From Hyphomicrobiales bacterium (lineage in GTDB: Bacteria > Pseudomonadota > Alphaproteobacteria > Rhizobiales > Beijerinckiaceae): 64,000 nucleotides of DNA. The position numbers and the translations under genes were made by a program. Below, piece by piece: positions 1 to 7,119 of the stretch. How positions within the stretch are numbered: position 1 is the stretch's first letter; every line of letters starts with the position of its first letter. The stretch lies in NCBI GenBank assembly GCA_017302635.1, contig JAFLCX010000002.1, positions 682,501 through 746,500 on the forward strand. Reading direction: 5' to 3'. Below the pieces are notes generated by a model. That model was not told the origin of the DNA. It searched no databases and saw only the letters and a program-made list of their open reading frames with translations.

Positions 1-121
1 AATTTTACTCCGGTCTTTGACGTTGCTCTGTTTATCTCGAATTTACAATACTGCACCCGGCCTGTCCTGCGCCGAACACTAATAGGGCGTTGGCGGTTAA
101 TCCTAACAACTTATTGACAGC

Positions 122-154
122 ACAAAACCCCCCGGCCGAGGAGGCCCGGGGGGT
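122..154 (-). terminator. Intrinsic terminator ending the flgF-flgG-flgA-flgH operon
   Basis: Read leftward, a GC-rich hairpin (arms at 128-137 and 143-153, one bulged base) is followed directly by TTTTGTG (127-121). This is the classic stem plus U-run layout for the minus strand. It lies about 150 bases beyond the flgH stop. Bases 1-120 to its left hold no gene I can recognise. Confidence 0.75.
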
Positions 155-249
155 CTGTTGCAGATGAGCCGCCCGCATCAAGGGGGGAGCGAGGGGCAAG
201 CGACACCTGTCCCTCGGCGCGGGTTGGAGGCGCGCCGGTGGAGAGTTTG

Positions 250-289
250 GGCCGAGGGGCGATACGCGAGACGGGTTCGCCCCTTGGCC
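250..289 (-). other. Long stem-loop in the flgH 3' untranslated region
   Basis: Bases 250-261 and 278-289 are complementary over 12 pairs (one G-U), with a 16-base loop. There is no U-run, so it is not a terminator by itself. It sits between the flgH stop (303) and the terminator at 122-154 and could protect the 3' end of the message. The rest of 155-302 shows no coding signal. The structure is seen directly; its role is inferred. Confidence 0.45.
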
Positions 290-302
290 GAAGCGGGAGG
301 AG

Positions 303-1076
303 TTAGAAGGGCAGCAGGATATCCAGCACCTGCTGGCCGTAGCGGGGCTGCTGCACATCGGTGATCTGGCCGCGGCCGCCGTAGGCAATGCGGGCCTGGG
401 CGATCTTGGTGGAGTCGATCTGGTTGCCAGCCTCGATATCCTCCGGCCGCACCACGCCCGCCACCACCAGTTCACGCAACTCGAAATTCACGCGCACTTC
501 CTGCTTGCCTTCGATCACGAGGTTGCCGTTGGGCAGCACCTGCGTCACCACAGCCGCGACATCGGTCACGATCTGCTCCGAGCGCTTCACCGAGCCCGCG
601 CCCTTGGAATTGGCGTCGGATGTGAGGTCGATCAGCCCGGCCGGGTTCGAGCCATCCGGCAGGAACTTGTCGAGCTTGTTCTCGAAACCGAGGAAGCCCT
701 TGGCGCCCATATTCTCGCCGTTCTGGCGGGTGCGCTGGGTCGTGTTGTCGATATTCGCCTTGTCGGTGATACGGACACGCACCGTGAGAATATCACCGAC
801 CACCTGCGCGCGCTGGTCCTTGAAGAAGGCACGGCTGCCGGGACGCCAGAGCGAATTCGCCTGATAATGGATGGGTTTCGGCGCCGGCATCGGCATCGAG
901 ATCGGGCGATAGCCGGGCTGCGAGACCGGGTTCTCGATCGCCGAGAGCGAGGGCGCCTTGCCGACATTCGAGAGTCGGTCGAGCGAGCCGCAGGCGGGCA
1001 GAGCGAGCAAGGGCAGGGCCATCAGGCCGATCCGGCTCACAGCGCGGGATTTGGAAGACTTTGACAATTTGGACAT
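303..1076 (-). CDS. flgH: Flagellar L-ring lipoprotein FlgH
   Basis: FlgH forms the L ring that supports the flagellar rod in the outer membrane. The 257-residue product begins with a lysine/serine/arginine-rich head and a hydrophobic stretch ending in a lipobox, L26-P-A-C29, so Cys29 should be lipidated. The C-terminal half carries the FlgH core (KSGTG-like region with VTQVLPNGNLVIEGKQ and the ending QQVLDILLPF). The ATG at 1076 was preferred to an in-frame start 39 bases upstream because it has an AAAGGACG ribosome site and places the signal correctly. It is the last gene of flgF-flgG-flgA-flgH, 39 bases after flgA, and is followed by a hairpin and an intrinsic terminator. Confidence 0.95.
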   Translation of the reverse strand: MSKLSKSSKSRAVSRIGLMALPLLALPACGSLDRLSNVGKAPSLSAIENPVSQPGYRPISMPMPAPKPIHYQANSLWRPGSRAFFKDQRAQVVGDILTVRVRITDKANIDNTTQRTRQNGENMGAKGFLGFENKLDKFLPDGSNPAGLIDLTSDANSKGAGSVKRSEQIVTDVAAVVTQVLPNGNLVIEGKQEVRVNFELRELVVAGVVRPEDIEAGNQIDSTKIAQARIAYGGRGQITDVQQPRYGQQVLDILLPF

Positions 1077-1115
1077 GGGACGCGTCCTTTCGCGAACGGG
1101 CACCGGAGGGAACAA

Positions 1116-2105
1116 TCAGCGGCGAATGGCCGCCTCGGAAAGCGAAGCCTGCGGCGCAACCGGCCCGGCTATGGTGATCTGTCCGGGGCCGGTAACGACG
1201 CCCTCGACGATCTTCTTCGACTGGAGGTTCTGGACCTTGACGATATCGCCTTGCGAGCCGGAGGCCTGCGCGCGGCCGCGCATGCTGAGCGTCAGCCCGC
1301 GCGTCTGGTAGATCACCGAGACAAGGGCGGCCTTCTCGACCAGAATCGGCTTGGCGAGATCCGCCGAGCGGATGAATTCACCGGCTTTCAGCGCGCGGCG
1401 CGGCACCATGCCGATCAGGTCGGCCAGAGGGCGCACCACGTCCGCAGCCACCTGCGCGGCCGGGCGCTTCACGATCACGATGTCCTTGGCCTGAATGGCC
1501 TCGCCGCGCTCGATATCGGTGGACGGAACAGCAACCTCGCGCATTTCCACAATCGAGCCGGTCACCGTCCAGCCATCGATGCCATCCGGCGCGCCGGCCA
1601 GGGAGAGGCGGGCTTCGTAGCGGCCGGAACGCAGATCGCGGTTGAAACTCGTGACCTTGATGGCATCCGCGCGGACCGCATCCACCATCCGCGCGGCATG
1701 ATGGTCGTCGATCATGACGTCGAGATTGCCAAGCGAGCCTCGCTCGGCGGCTGTCAGGCTGATAGCAGCCTGCATCTCGTCACGGCTGATCGTGCGACCA
1801 GGCCGAACGACGTTCACTGCGACAATGTCGGCCGTTTCGATGCCGCGGATGCCCATCTCGCGGGCTGCATCGACAATGCGGTCGGCGCGAATGGTGCCGC
1901 GAGCACCGGGTTGCGGCGCGCGGAACAGCGCGACGTTGCCCTTCTCGCCAACACCTTCGATCAGTTGATCGAGGCGTATCGTTTCGCCCGAGATGGTGAT
2001 CTCGGATTTGAGCCGCATGGTGTTCTGGGCGAAGGCCTGCCCGTTGCTGATCAGCGCAGCCAGAAGGCCCGTCGCCAGCGTAAGGGGGATGAAGCGGGGT
2101 GTCAT
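1116..2105 (-). CDS. flgA: Flagellar P-ring assembly chaperone FlgA
   Basis: FlgA is the periplasmic chaperone needed to assemble the P ring (FlgI). The 329-residue protein has an N-terminal signal peptide (about residues 1-26, ending in QAFAQ). Its C-terminal half has the SAF/FlgA features: an IERGEAIQAKDI segment, the LIGMVPRRALKAGEFIRSADL stretch around residues 235-255, and a terminal beta-rich part with SQGDIVKVQNLQSKKIVEGVV. The start has a GAGGGAG ribosome site. It follows flgG by 12 bases and precedes flgH, the usual alphaproteobacterial order. It is longer than the enterobacterial protein (about 220 residues), as is common in this class. Confidence 0.93.
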   Translation of the reverse strand: MTPRFIPLTLATGLLAALISNGQAFAQNTMRLKSEITISGETIRLDQLIEGVGEKGNVALFRAPQPGARGTIRADRIVDAAREMGIRGIETADIVAVNVVRPGRTISRDEMQAAISLTAAERGSLGNLDVMIDDHHAARMVDAVRADAIKVTSFNRDLRSGRYEARLSLAGAPDGIDGWTVTGSIVEMREVAVPSTDIERGEAIQAKDIVIVKRPAAQVAADVVRPLADLIGMVPRRALKAGEFIRSADLAKPILVEKAALVSVIYQTRGLTLSMRGRAQASGSQGDIVKVQNLQSKKIVEGVVTGPGQITIAGPVAPQASLSEAAIRR

Positions 2106-2117
2106 GGGTCAGCTCCC

Positions 2118-2909
2118 TCAGCCGCGGAAGAGGTTCGAGGTGGCCTGCAGCATCTGGTCGGCGCCCGAAATCACTTTCGAGTTCAGCTCGTAAGCGCGCT
2201 GCGCCTGAATCATGGCCGCAATCTCGGTCACCGAGTTCACGTTCGATTCTTCAAGGTAGCCCTGCTGGAGATTGCCGAAGCCTTCCGCGCCGGGCGTGCC
2301 GTCGATTGCCGGGCCGGAGCCGGGCGTTTCAAGGAACAGGTTGTCACCGATCGATTCGAGGCCGATCTTGTTGATGAAGCGGCTCATGGTGAGCTGCCCC
2401 AGCACCTGCGGCTGCACCTGACCCGGCAGCATGGCCGAAACCTGCCCGAGCTGGTTGATCGACACGCTTGTTGCGTCCTGTGGCACCGTGATGCCGGGAT
2501 CGACAAGGTAGCCTTCCTTGTTGGTGATCCGCCCCTGGCTGTCGGTCTCGAAGCCGCCGTCGCGGGTATAGGCCGTCCGGCCGTCCGGCAACTGGATGCG
2601 GAAGAAACCCTCGCCCCGGATCGCGAGATCATAGCTGCGCTCCGTCATCGTGATATTGCCTTGGCTCATGATGCGGGGGGTCGCGACCGTTTTCACACCC
2701 GAGCCGACGAACAGGCCGGCGGGGCTCTGCGTATTCTGGTCGGATGTGGCAGTGCCGGCGCGGCGATGCTGTTCATAGAGCAGGTCCTGAAAATGGATGG
2801 TCTGCCGCTTGAAGCCCGTCGTGCGCATGTTGGCGACGTTGTTGGCGATGACTTCGACATTCTTTTCCTGCGCCATCATGCCGGTGGCTGCGGTGTAAAG
2901 GGCACGCAT
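2118..2909 (-). CDS. flgG: Flagellar distal rod protein FlgG
   Basis: FlgG builds the distal part of the flagellar rod. The 263-residue length matches the family. The N-terminal rod motif is clear (ALYTAATGMMAQEKNVEVIANNVANMRTTGFK; the ANNVAN core is shared by all rod/hook proteins). The C-terminal ending EESNVNSVTEIAAMIQAQRAYELNSKVI is the FlgG signature. Rod proteins carry no cleaved signal peptide because they leave through the flagellar export gate. It sits between flgF (24 bases upstream) and flgA (12 bases downstream) in one leftward operon. Confidence 0.97.
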   Translation of the reverse strand: MRALYTAATGMMAQEKNVEVIANNVANMRTTGFKRQTIHFQDLLYEQHRRAGTATSDQNTQSPAGLFVGSGVKTVATPRIMSQGNITMTERSYDLAIRGEGFFRIQLPDGRTAYTRDGGFETDSQGRITNKEGYLVDPGITVPQDATSVSINQLGQVSAMLPGQVQPQVLGQLTMSRFINKIGLESIGDNLFLETPGSGPAIDGTPGAEGFGNLQQGYLEESNVNSVTEIAAMIQAQRAYELNSKVISGADQMLQATSNLFRG

Positions 2910-2933
2910 GGGACTGGCCTTTCTGGTTCAGGT

Positions 2934-3674
2934 TCAGATGGATTCGCCAAGCCGCTGGATCGCGGTCTTGCGGACTTCGTCAGTGCGAGAGACAAGTCCC
3001 GCAACGCTCTGATAGGCGCGGTTGACTTCGATCATCCGGCTGATCTCAAGGACCGGCTTGACGTTCGAGCGTTCGACATAGCCCGATTGCACGCGGGCGA
3101 GCGTGGCCGGTTCGGGCTGGGCGCGCGCCGTGAAGAGGTTGGCACCCGCGTTCTCCAGAACTTGCGGATTGGCAAAGCGCACGAGGCGGAACTTGCCGCG
3201 CGTCACGTTGCCGGCCGAGACCGTGCCATCCGCCGCAATCGAGATGGGACCATCGGTCGACGTGAACTGGAAGGGCCCCTGCTCACCAACGACGCGATGA
3301 CCATCGGAGGTGACCATCTCGCCGTTCGAGTTCAGCATCATCGCCCCGTTGCGGGTGAAGCGCTCGCCTTGCGGCGTCTGTACCACGAAGAAGGCATCGC
3401 CCTGGATGGCGACATCCATCGGGTTGTTGGTGGGCTCCAGCGTCCCGGCGGAGAGATCGAGCGGCGTTCCCCGGTCAACAACGAAGGAGACGCGGCGATC
3501 ATTGCCTCGGCGGAACGTATCCGTGCTGGCGACCGGCATCTGGAACTCGGCAGAGTTCGCCATCCGGCGCTTGAAACCATTCGTGGTGACGTTCGCGACA
3601 TTGTTCGCGATGACGTCCATTTCGCGCCGCAACACCATCTGGCGTGAAAGCGCGACCAGAAGCACGTTTTCCAT
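2934..3674 (-). CDS. flgF: Flagellar proximal rod protein FlgF
   Basis: FlgF is a proximal rod subunit. The 246-residue protein starts MENVLLVALSRQMVLRREMD and continues with the conserved ANNVANVTTNGFKRR rod motif. The C-terminus (ERSNVKPVLEISRMIEVNRAYQS) matches the rod-protein coiled segment. It is the first gene of the leftward flg operon, and its promoter must lie in the 367-base gap shared with fliL. Confidence 0.95.
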   Translation of the reverse strand: MENVLLVALSRQMVLRREMDVIANNVANVTTNGFKRRMANSAEFQMPVASTDTFRRGNDRRVSFVVDRGTPLDLSAGTLEPTNNPMDVAIQGDAFFVVQTPQGERFTRNGAMMLNSNGEMVTSDGHRVVGEQGPFQFTSTDGPISIAADGTVSAGNVTRGKFRLVRFANPQVLENAGANLFTARAQPEPATLARVQSGYVERSNVKPVLEISRMIEVNRAYQSVAGLVSRTDEVRKTAIQRLGESI

Positions 3675-4041
3675 GCCTCATCTCCTCGGTTGTCTTCGAT
3701 CGCCGATCTCTCGCTCCCCAGCGCAGATCATTGACCTCGGATTAACCATACCAAACGGCGTGCCAGATCAGATTTTGAGTAAAACTCTAATTAAATCAGA
3801 GTTATAGGTTTAACTCCGTGCCGAGTGGTTGCCGCTATGCATTGCCGGGCGGCAGAAATGATCAGGCAAAAATTGCCGGGAAGGCCGAAATCGAAAGCCT
3901 TCGTTAACCATGCCCGGCCCAAATTCATGACGAGGCACGAGGGGCGCTCGCCGATTCCGGTTCAATGGCCGGGACGGGCATGGGTCTTCCGGGTGCGAAG
4001 GATGATCAGCCGGGGCAATCCCGGGTCGCAGGGTGGCAGAA
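3675..4041. promoter_or_regulatory. Divergent flgF/fliL regulatory region with a CtrA-like box
   Basis: This 367-base gap separates two divergent flagellar operons and has no convincing gene. At 3731-3746 it contains TTGA-N7-TTAAC, one mismatch from the CtrA consensus TTAA-N7-TTAAC. An AT-rich inverted repeat lies at 3783-3803 (AACTCT ... AGAGTT, 9-base loop), and two more TTAAC words lie at 3810-3814 and 3904-3908 without a partner half. CtrA is known to switch on fliLM-type flagellar operons in alphaproteobacteria. Use here is inferred from the site, its position and the nearby cckA gene. Confidence 0.55.
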
Positions 4042-4542
4042 ATGGTTGCTAAGACAGCGAAGCCGGACGAAATTCCTGAAGAGGGCAAGGCCTCGGCGCC
4101 TGCAGGCGGGCGCAAGAAGCTCATCATCGTGAGTGCGCTTGCTGCCGTGCTTGCGATTGGCGCAGGCGGTTACGCCTATAACTGGCAGCGCAGCAAGGCC
4201 GCTGATGCAGAGCGCGCCGCCATGAAGAAGAAGTCGGTCTTCTTCGACCTGCCCGAAATCACGGTCAACCTGGCGAGTGCCCCCGGGCAGGAGCGTCCGG
4301 CCTATCTCAAGCTGAAACTGGCGCTGGAAATCGAGGATCAGAAGATGATCGCCGATATCCAGCCGCTGATGCCGCGCATCGTCGACAATTTCCAGATCTT
4401 CCTGCGCGAGCTTCGCCCGACGGATCTCGAGGGCTCGGCCGGTCTTTACCGCCTGAAGGAAGAGCTGGTGCGGCGCGTCAACGCTTCGGTTTACCCGGCG
4501 CGGATTGAGGCGATCCTCTTCAAAGACGTGCTCGTTCAGTAA
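4042..4542 (+). CDS. fliL: Flagellar basal-body associated protein FliL
   Basis: FliL is an inner-membrane protein beside the motor stator that supports torque and rotation. The 166-residue product has a short charged N-terminus, one transmembrane segment (about residues 26-46) and a periplasmic domain containing FFDLPEITVNL and a C-terminal part that includes PARIEAILFKDVLVQ, all typical of FliL. The ATG at 4042 follows AGGGTGG. An in-frame GTG at 4033 is possible. It is first in a rightward run with fliM, a DUF6468 gene and motE. Confidence 0.93.
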   Translation: MVAKTAKPDEIPEEGKASAPAGGRKKLIIVSALAAVLAIGAGGYAYNWQRSKAADAERAAMKKKSVFFDLPEITVNLASAPGQERPAYLKLKLALEIEDQKMIADIQPLMPRIVDNFQIFLRELRPTDLEGSAGLYRLKEELVRRVNASVYPARIEAILFKDVLVQ

Positions 4543-4573
4543 GTTTCCGTTCGGGTTGCAGGAGAATACCGCA

Positions 4574-5716
4574 GTGGCCGATACGCCTGATACCACCCAA
4601 GATGATCTCGCCGACGAGTGGGCTCGCGCGCTGGGAGAAGCCGGCGACGAAAGTGCCGATGCCGGTGCGGCGAAGGCCAAGGACACCGGCCTCGACCTTG
4701 ATCTCGGCACGGGGCTTTTTCTCGATCAGGAAGAGGTCGACACAATCTTCGGGTTCGATCCCGAGGATGCCGACCAATCGAAGCAGAACGGCGTGCGCGC
4801 CATCGTCGACTCGACGGTTGTCTCGTATGAGCGCCTGCCGATGCTCGAAATCGTCTTCGACCGCCTGGTGCGGACGCTGACGACCAGCCTGCGCTCTTTC
4901 TTCTCTGACAACGTCGAAGTCAGCCTCGATGACGTGACTTCGGTCCGCTTCGGCGATTATGTCTCCTCGCTGCCGCTGCCGACCATCCTGGCGGTCTTCA
5001 AGGCCGAGCCATGGGAGAATTACGGCCTCATCACCATCGACAGCGATCTCATCTATCTCGTGATGGATGTGCTGCTGGGCGGGCGTCGCGGGCTTTCGAA
5101 TTTCCGCATTGAGGGACGGCCCTACACCACGGTCGAGGTGAGTCTTGTCCGACGCCTGCTCGATCTGGTGCTGAGCGAGGCCGAGCAGGCTTTCCAGCCG
5201 CTCTCGCCGGTGAAATTCATCCCCGAGCGCATCGAGACCAACCCGCGCTTCGCATCCATCACGCGACCAGCCAATGCCGCGATCCTGATCGCGCTGGCGA
5301 TCGACCTCGAAGGGCGCGGCGGGCGGGTTGAGCTGCTTCTGCCCTATGCCACGATCGAGCCGATCCGCGAGTTGCTGCTGCAAAGCTACATGGGTGAGAA
5401 GCTCGGCCGCGACCACATCTGGGAAGGGCATCTGGCTTCGGAAATCTGGCAGGCCAATCTCGATCTGGAGGCCGTGCTGCATGAAACCAGCATGCCCGTG
5501 AGCAAGGTTCTCGACCTCCGCGTGGGTGATACGCTGCTCTTCGACGTGCGCGGCGACCCGATGGTCAGCGTGCGTTGCGGCGACCTTCTGGTCACGCAGG
5601 GCAAGATCGGTCGCATCGGCGACAACATGGCGATCCAGATCGCCAAGCCGCTCAGGCGGTCCAGAACGACCATCGCAGCCTTCGAACAAGGCGTCTCAGT
5701 CAGGCGTGACAGGTGA
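4574..5716 (+). CDS. fliM: Flagellar motor switch protein FliM
   Basis: FliM forms the C ring with FliG and FliN and binds phosphorylated CheY to reverse rotation. The 380-residue product has an acidic N-terminal stretch, then LDQEEVDTIFGF, a segment with SYERLPMLEIVFDRLVR, and a C-terminal SpoA-type beta domain (VSKVLDLRVGDTLLFD ... VTQGKIGRIGDNMAIQI). A GTG at 4574 was chosen as start because CAGGAGAA lies 8 bases upstream and the protein then begins MADTPD; a longer reading starting at 4505 would run into fliL. It lies 31 bases after fliL and 3 before the DUF6468 gene. Confidence 0.95.
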   Translation: MADTPDTTQDDLADEWARALGEAGDESADAGAAKAKDTGLDLDLGTGLFLDQEEVDTIFGFDPEDADQSKQNGVRAIVDSTVVSYERLPMLEIVFDRLVRTLTTSLRSFFSDNVEVSLDDVTSVRFGDYVSSLPLPTILAVFKAEPWENYGLITIDSDLIYLVMDVLLGGRRGLSNFRIEGRPYTTVEVSLVRRLLDLVLSEAEQAFQPLSPVKFIPERIETNPRFASITRPANAAILIALAIDLEGRGGRVELLLPYATIEPIRELLLQSYMGEKLGRDHIWEGHLASEIWQANLDLEAVLHETSMPVSKVLDLRVGDTLLFDVRGDPMVSVRCGDLLVTQGKIGRIGDNMAIQIAKPLRRSRTTIAAFEQGVSVRRDR

Positions 5717-5719
5717 ACC

Positions 5720-6220
5720 ATGTCAGGACAACTCGGGTTGATTATTGAGGTGATTGTCGGCGGCTTGCTCGTCGTCACGATCAGCTATTGTGTTTTGCTG
5801 GATCGCCGCCTGCGTGCGGTGCGAGCTGACGAAGCGGTGATGCGCAAGACCATCGCCGACCTCTCGATCGCGACCGACCGCGCCGAGCGCGCCATCGATG
5901 CGCTGAAGCACACCTTGGGGGATTGCGATCGCACCCTCGGAGAACGTCTGCGGGTTGCCGAGCGATACACGACCGATCTCGAAGATCAGATCCGCTCTGG
6001 CGATGATGTGCTCAACCGCATCAGCCGGATTGTCTCGACCGCCCTCGACAGCCCGATCGTCGATGGCGCGGCGGACCCGGCTGCGGCCTTCTCGCAGCAC
6101 GTGATGAAAACCCAGCCCGCGATGCGCTCGTCGTCCCGCATCGCCCAGACCCTTGCCGCCGCGCAGGCCCTTGCGACGCGCGCCGGAGCCGACAAAACGA
6201 AACGGGAAGGCGTGGCATGA
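5720..6220 (+). CDS. DUF6468-type membrane protein of the flagellar cluster
   Basis: A 166-residue protein of unknown function with one N-terminal transmembrane helix (about residues 6-26), then a long charged, probably coiled-coil region (RADEAVMRKTIADLSIATDRAERAIDALKH) and a polar tail. I recognise it as the small protein, called DUF6468 in databases, that sits between fliM and the MotE-type gene in Hyphomicrobiales. It lies 3 bases after fliM and its stop overlaps the start of motE by 4 bases, so it should be co-translated with flagellar motor proteins. A role at the motor or C ring is inferred only from this position. Confidence 0.75.
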   Translation: MSGQLGLIIEVIVGGLLVVTISYCVLLDRRLRAVRADEAVMRKTIADLSIATDRAERAIDALKHTLGDCDRTLGERLRVAERYTTDLEDQIRSGDDVLNRISRIVSTALDSPIVDGAADPAAAFSQHVMKTQPAMRSSSRIAQTLAAAQALATRAGADKTKREGVA

Positions 6221-7023
6221 CGCGCGTCCGGCTGATCCCTGTCTTGATCTTCGGCCTCGTCTCGCTGCTGACGATCCGCGTGATGTCGATCGTGCTCGAC
6301 AATCGGCCGATCCCGCAGATCGTCGATCTCGGCCCCGCCGCCGGCGACAAGTTCGCGCGAACGATCGAGAGAGCGCGGGTTGGCTCCGCTGATGAGCAGA
6401 TCATCACGGGTTCGACTGGTCAGAATGCCGCAAAGCCAGGGGAGGCTCCGAAAGCGGCCGCACCGGCCAATGCGTCAAGCTCGGTCCCGGGCAAGCCGGA
6501 AACGGAGGGAACCCGCGTGCCGCCGCCGCCGGCAAAAATGCCGGAGCGCGGCCAGCAGGCGTCGAGCCCCGCCGAGCGCGAGTTGCTCGAAAAGCTGCGT
6601 GAACGGCGCGGCGAGATCGACGCGCGCGACCGCGACCTCGAAATGCGGGACAACCTGCTGCGAACGACCGAGCGCAAGCTCGATGAGAAGATCGGCCAGT
6701 TGCGCACGCTGGAGAGCCAGATCGAGGCGAACAACGCCACGAAAAATGACCCCAAGCAGCGCTTCCGCCCGCTGGTCGTAATGTATGAGAACATGAAGCC
6801 GAAAGAGGCCGCGCGGGTTTTTGATCGCCTCGACATCAAGGTGCTGATGGATCTCGTGCAGCAGATGAATCCACGCAAGGTCTCGGAGATCCTCGCGGTG
6901 ATGGAGCCCGCCGCCGCCGAGCGGCTGACAGTTGCCCTTGCGCGCCAGGCCATGAACACGCCGGAAACGGTCGTGCCGGTCGCGGATGGCGAATTGCCTC
7001 GCCTCACAACCCCGCGCCGCTGA
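6217..7023 (+). CDS. motE: MotE-like flagellar motility protein (MgtE N-domain fold)
   Basis: MotE in rhizobia is a periplasmic chaperone that stabilises MotC for the flagellar motor. This 268-residue protein has an N-terminal membrane anchor or signal (about residues 5-25), a proline/alanine-rich linker, a coiled coil (about residues 124-170, AERELLEKLRERRGEIDARD onward) and a C-terminal MgtE N-domain-like part (YENMKPKEAARVFDRLDIKVL ... NPRKVSEILAVMEPAAAERL). This domain order is typical of the family. The ATGA overlap with the DUF6468 gene indicates translational coupling. Confidence 0.8.
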   Translation: MTRVRLIPVLIFGLVSLLTIRVMSIVLDNRPIPQIVDLGPAAGDKFARTIERARVGSADEQIITGSTGQNAAKPGEAPKAAAPANASSSVPGKPETEGTRVPPPPAKMPERGQQASSPAERELLEKLRERRGEIDARDRDLEMRDNLLRTTERKLDEKIGQLRTLESQIEANNATKNDPKQRFRPLVVMYENMKPKEAARVFDRLDIKVLMDLVQQMNPRKVSEILAVMEPAAAERLTVALARQAMNTPETVVPVADGELPRLTTPRR

Positions 7024-7119
7024 ATCCGCTTCCGGTTAAGCCGGCGTTAGGCATGTTGGCCTAGGGTTCCTTCTGAACAGATCGGGCTGCCCCCATATCG
7101 GAGGCTGTCCGCCTGAAAA

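Noticed and set aside
1251..3647. A very long open frame (about 800 codons) antisense to flgA, flgG and flgF
   Set aside because: The opposite strand carries three clear flagellar genes with family motifs. The antisense product is rich in Arg, His and Ala without any domain, which is what GC-rich codon bias produces.
3801..3814. A second CtrA site at the TTAAC word near 3810
   Set aside because: There is no TTAA-like half seven bases upstream (the sequence there is GAGT).
4741..4765. A GGTTCGATCCC word resembling a tRNA T-arm
   Set aside because: It lies inside fliM with no acceptor or anticodon stem around it. I found no tRNA in the window.
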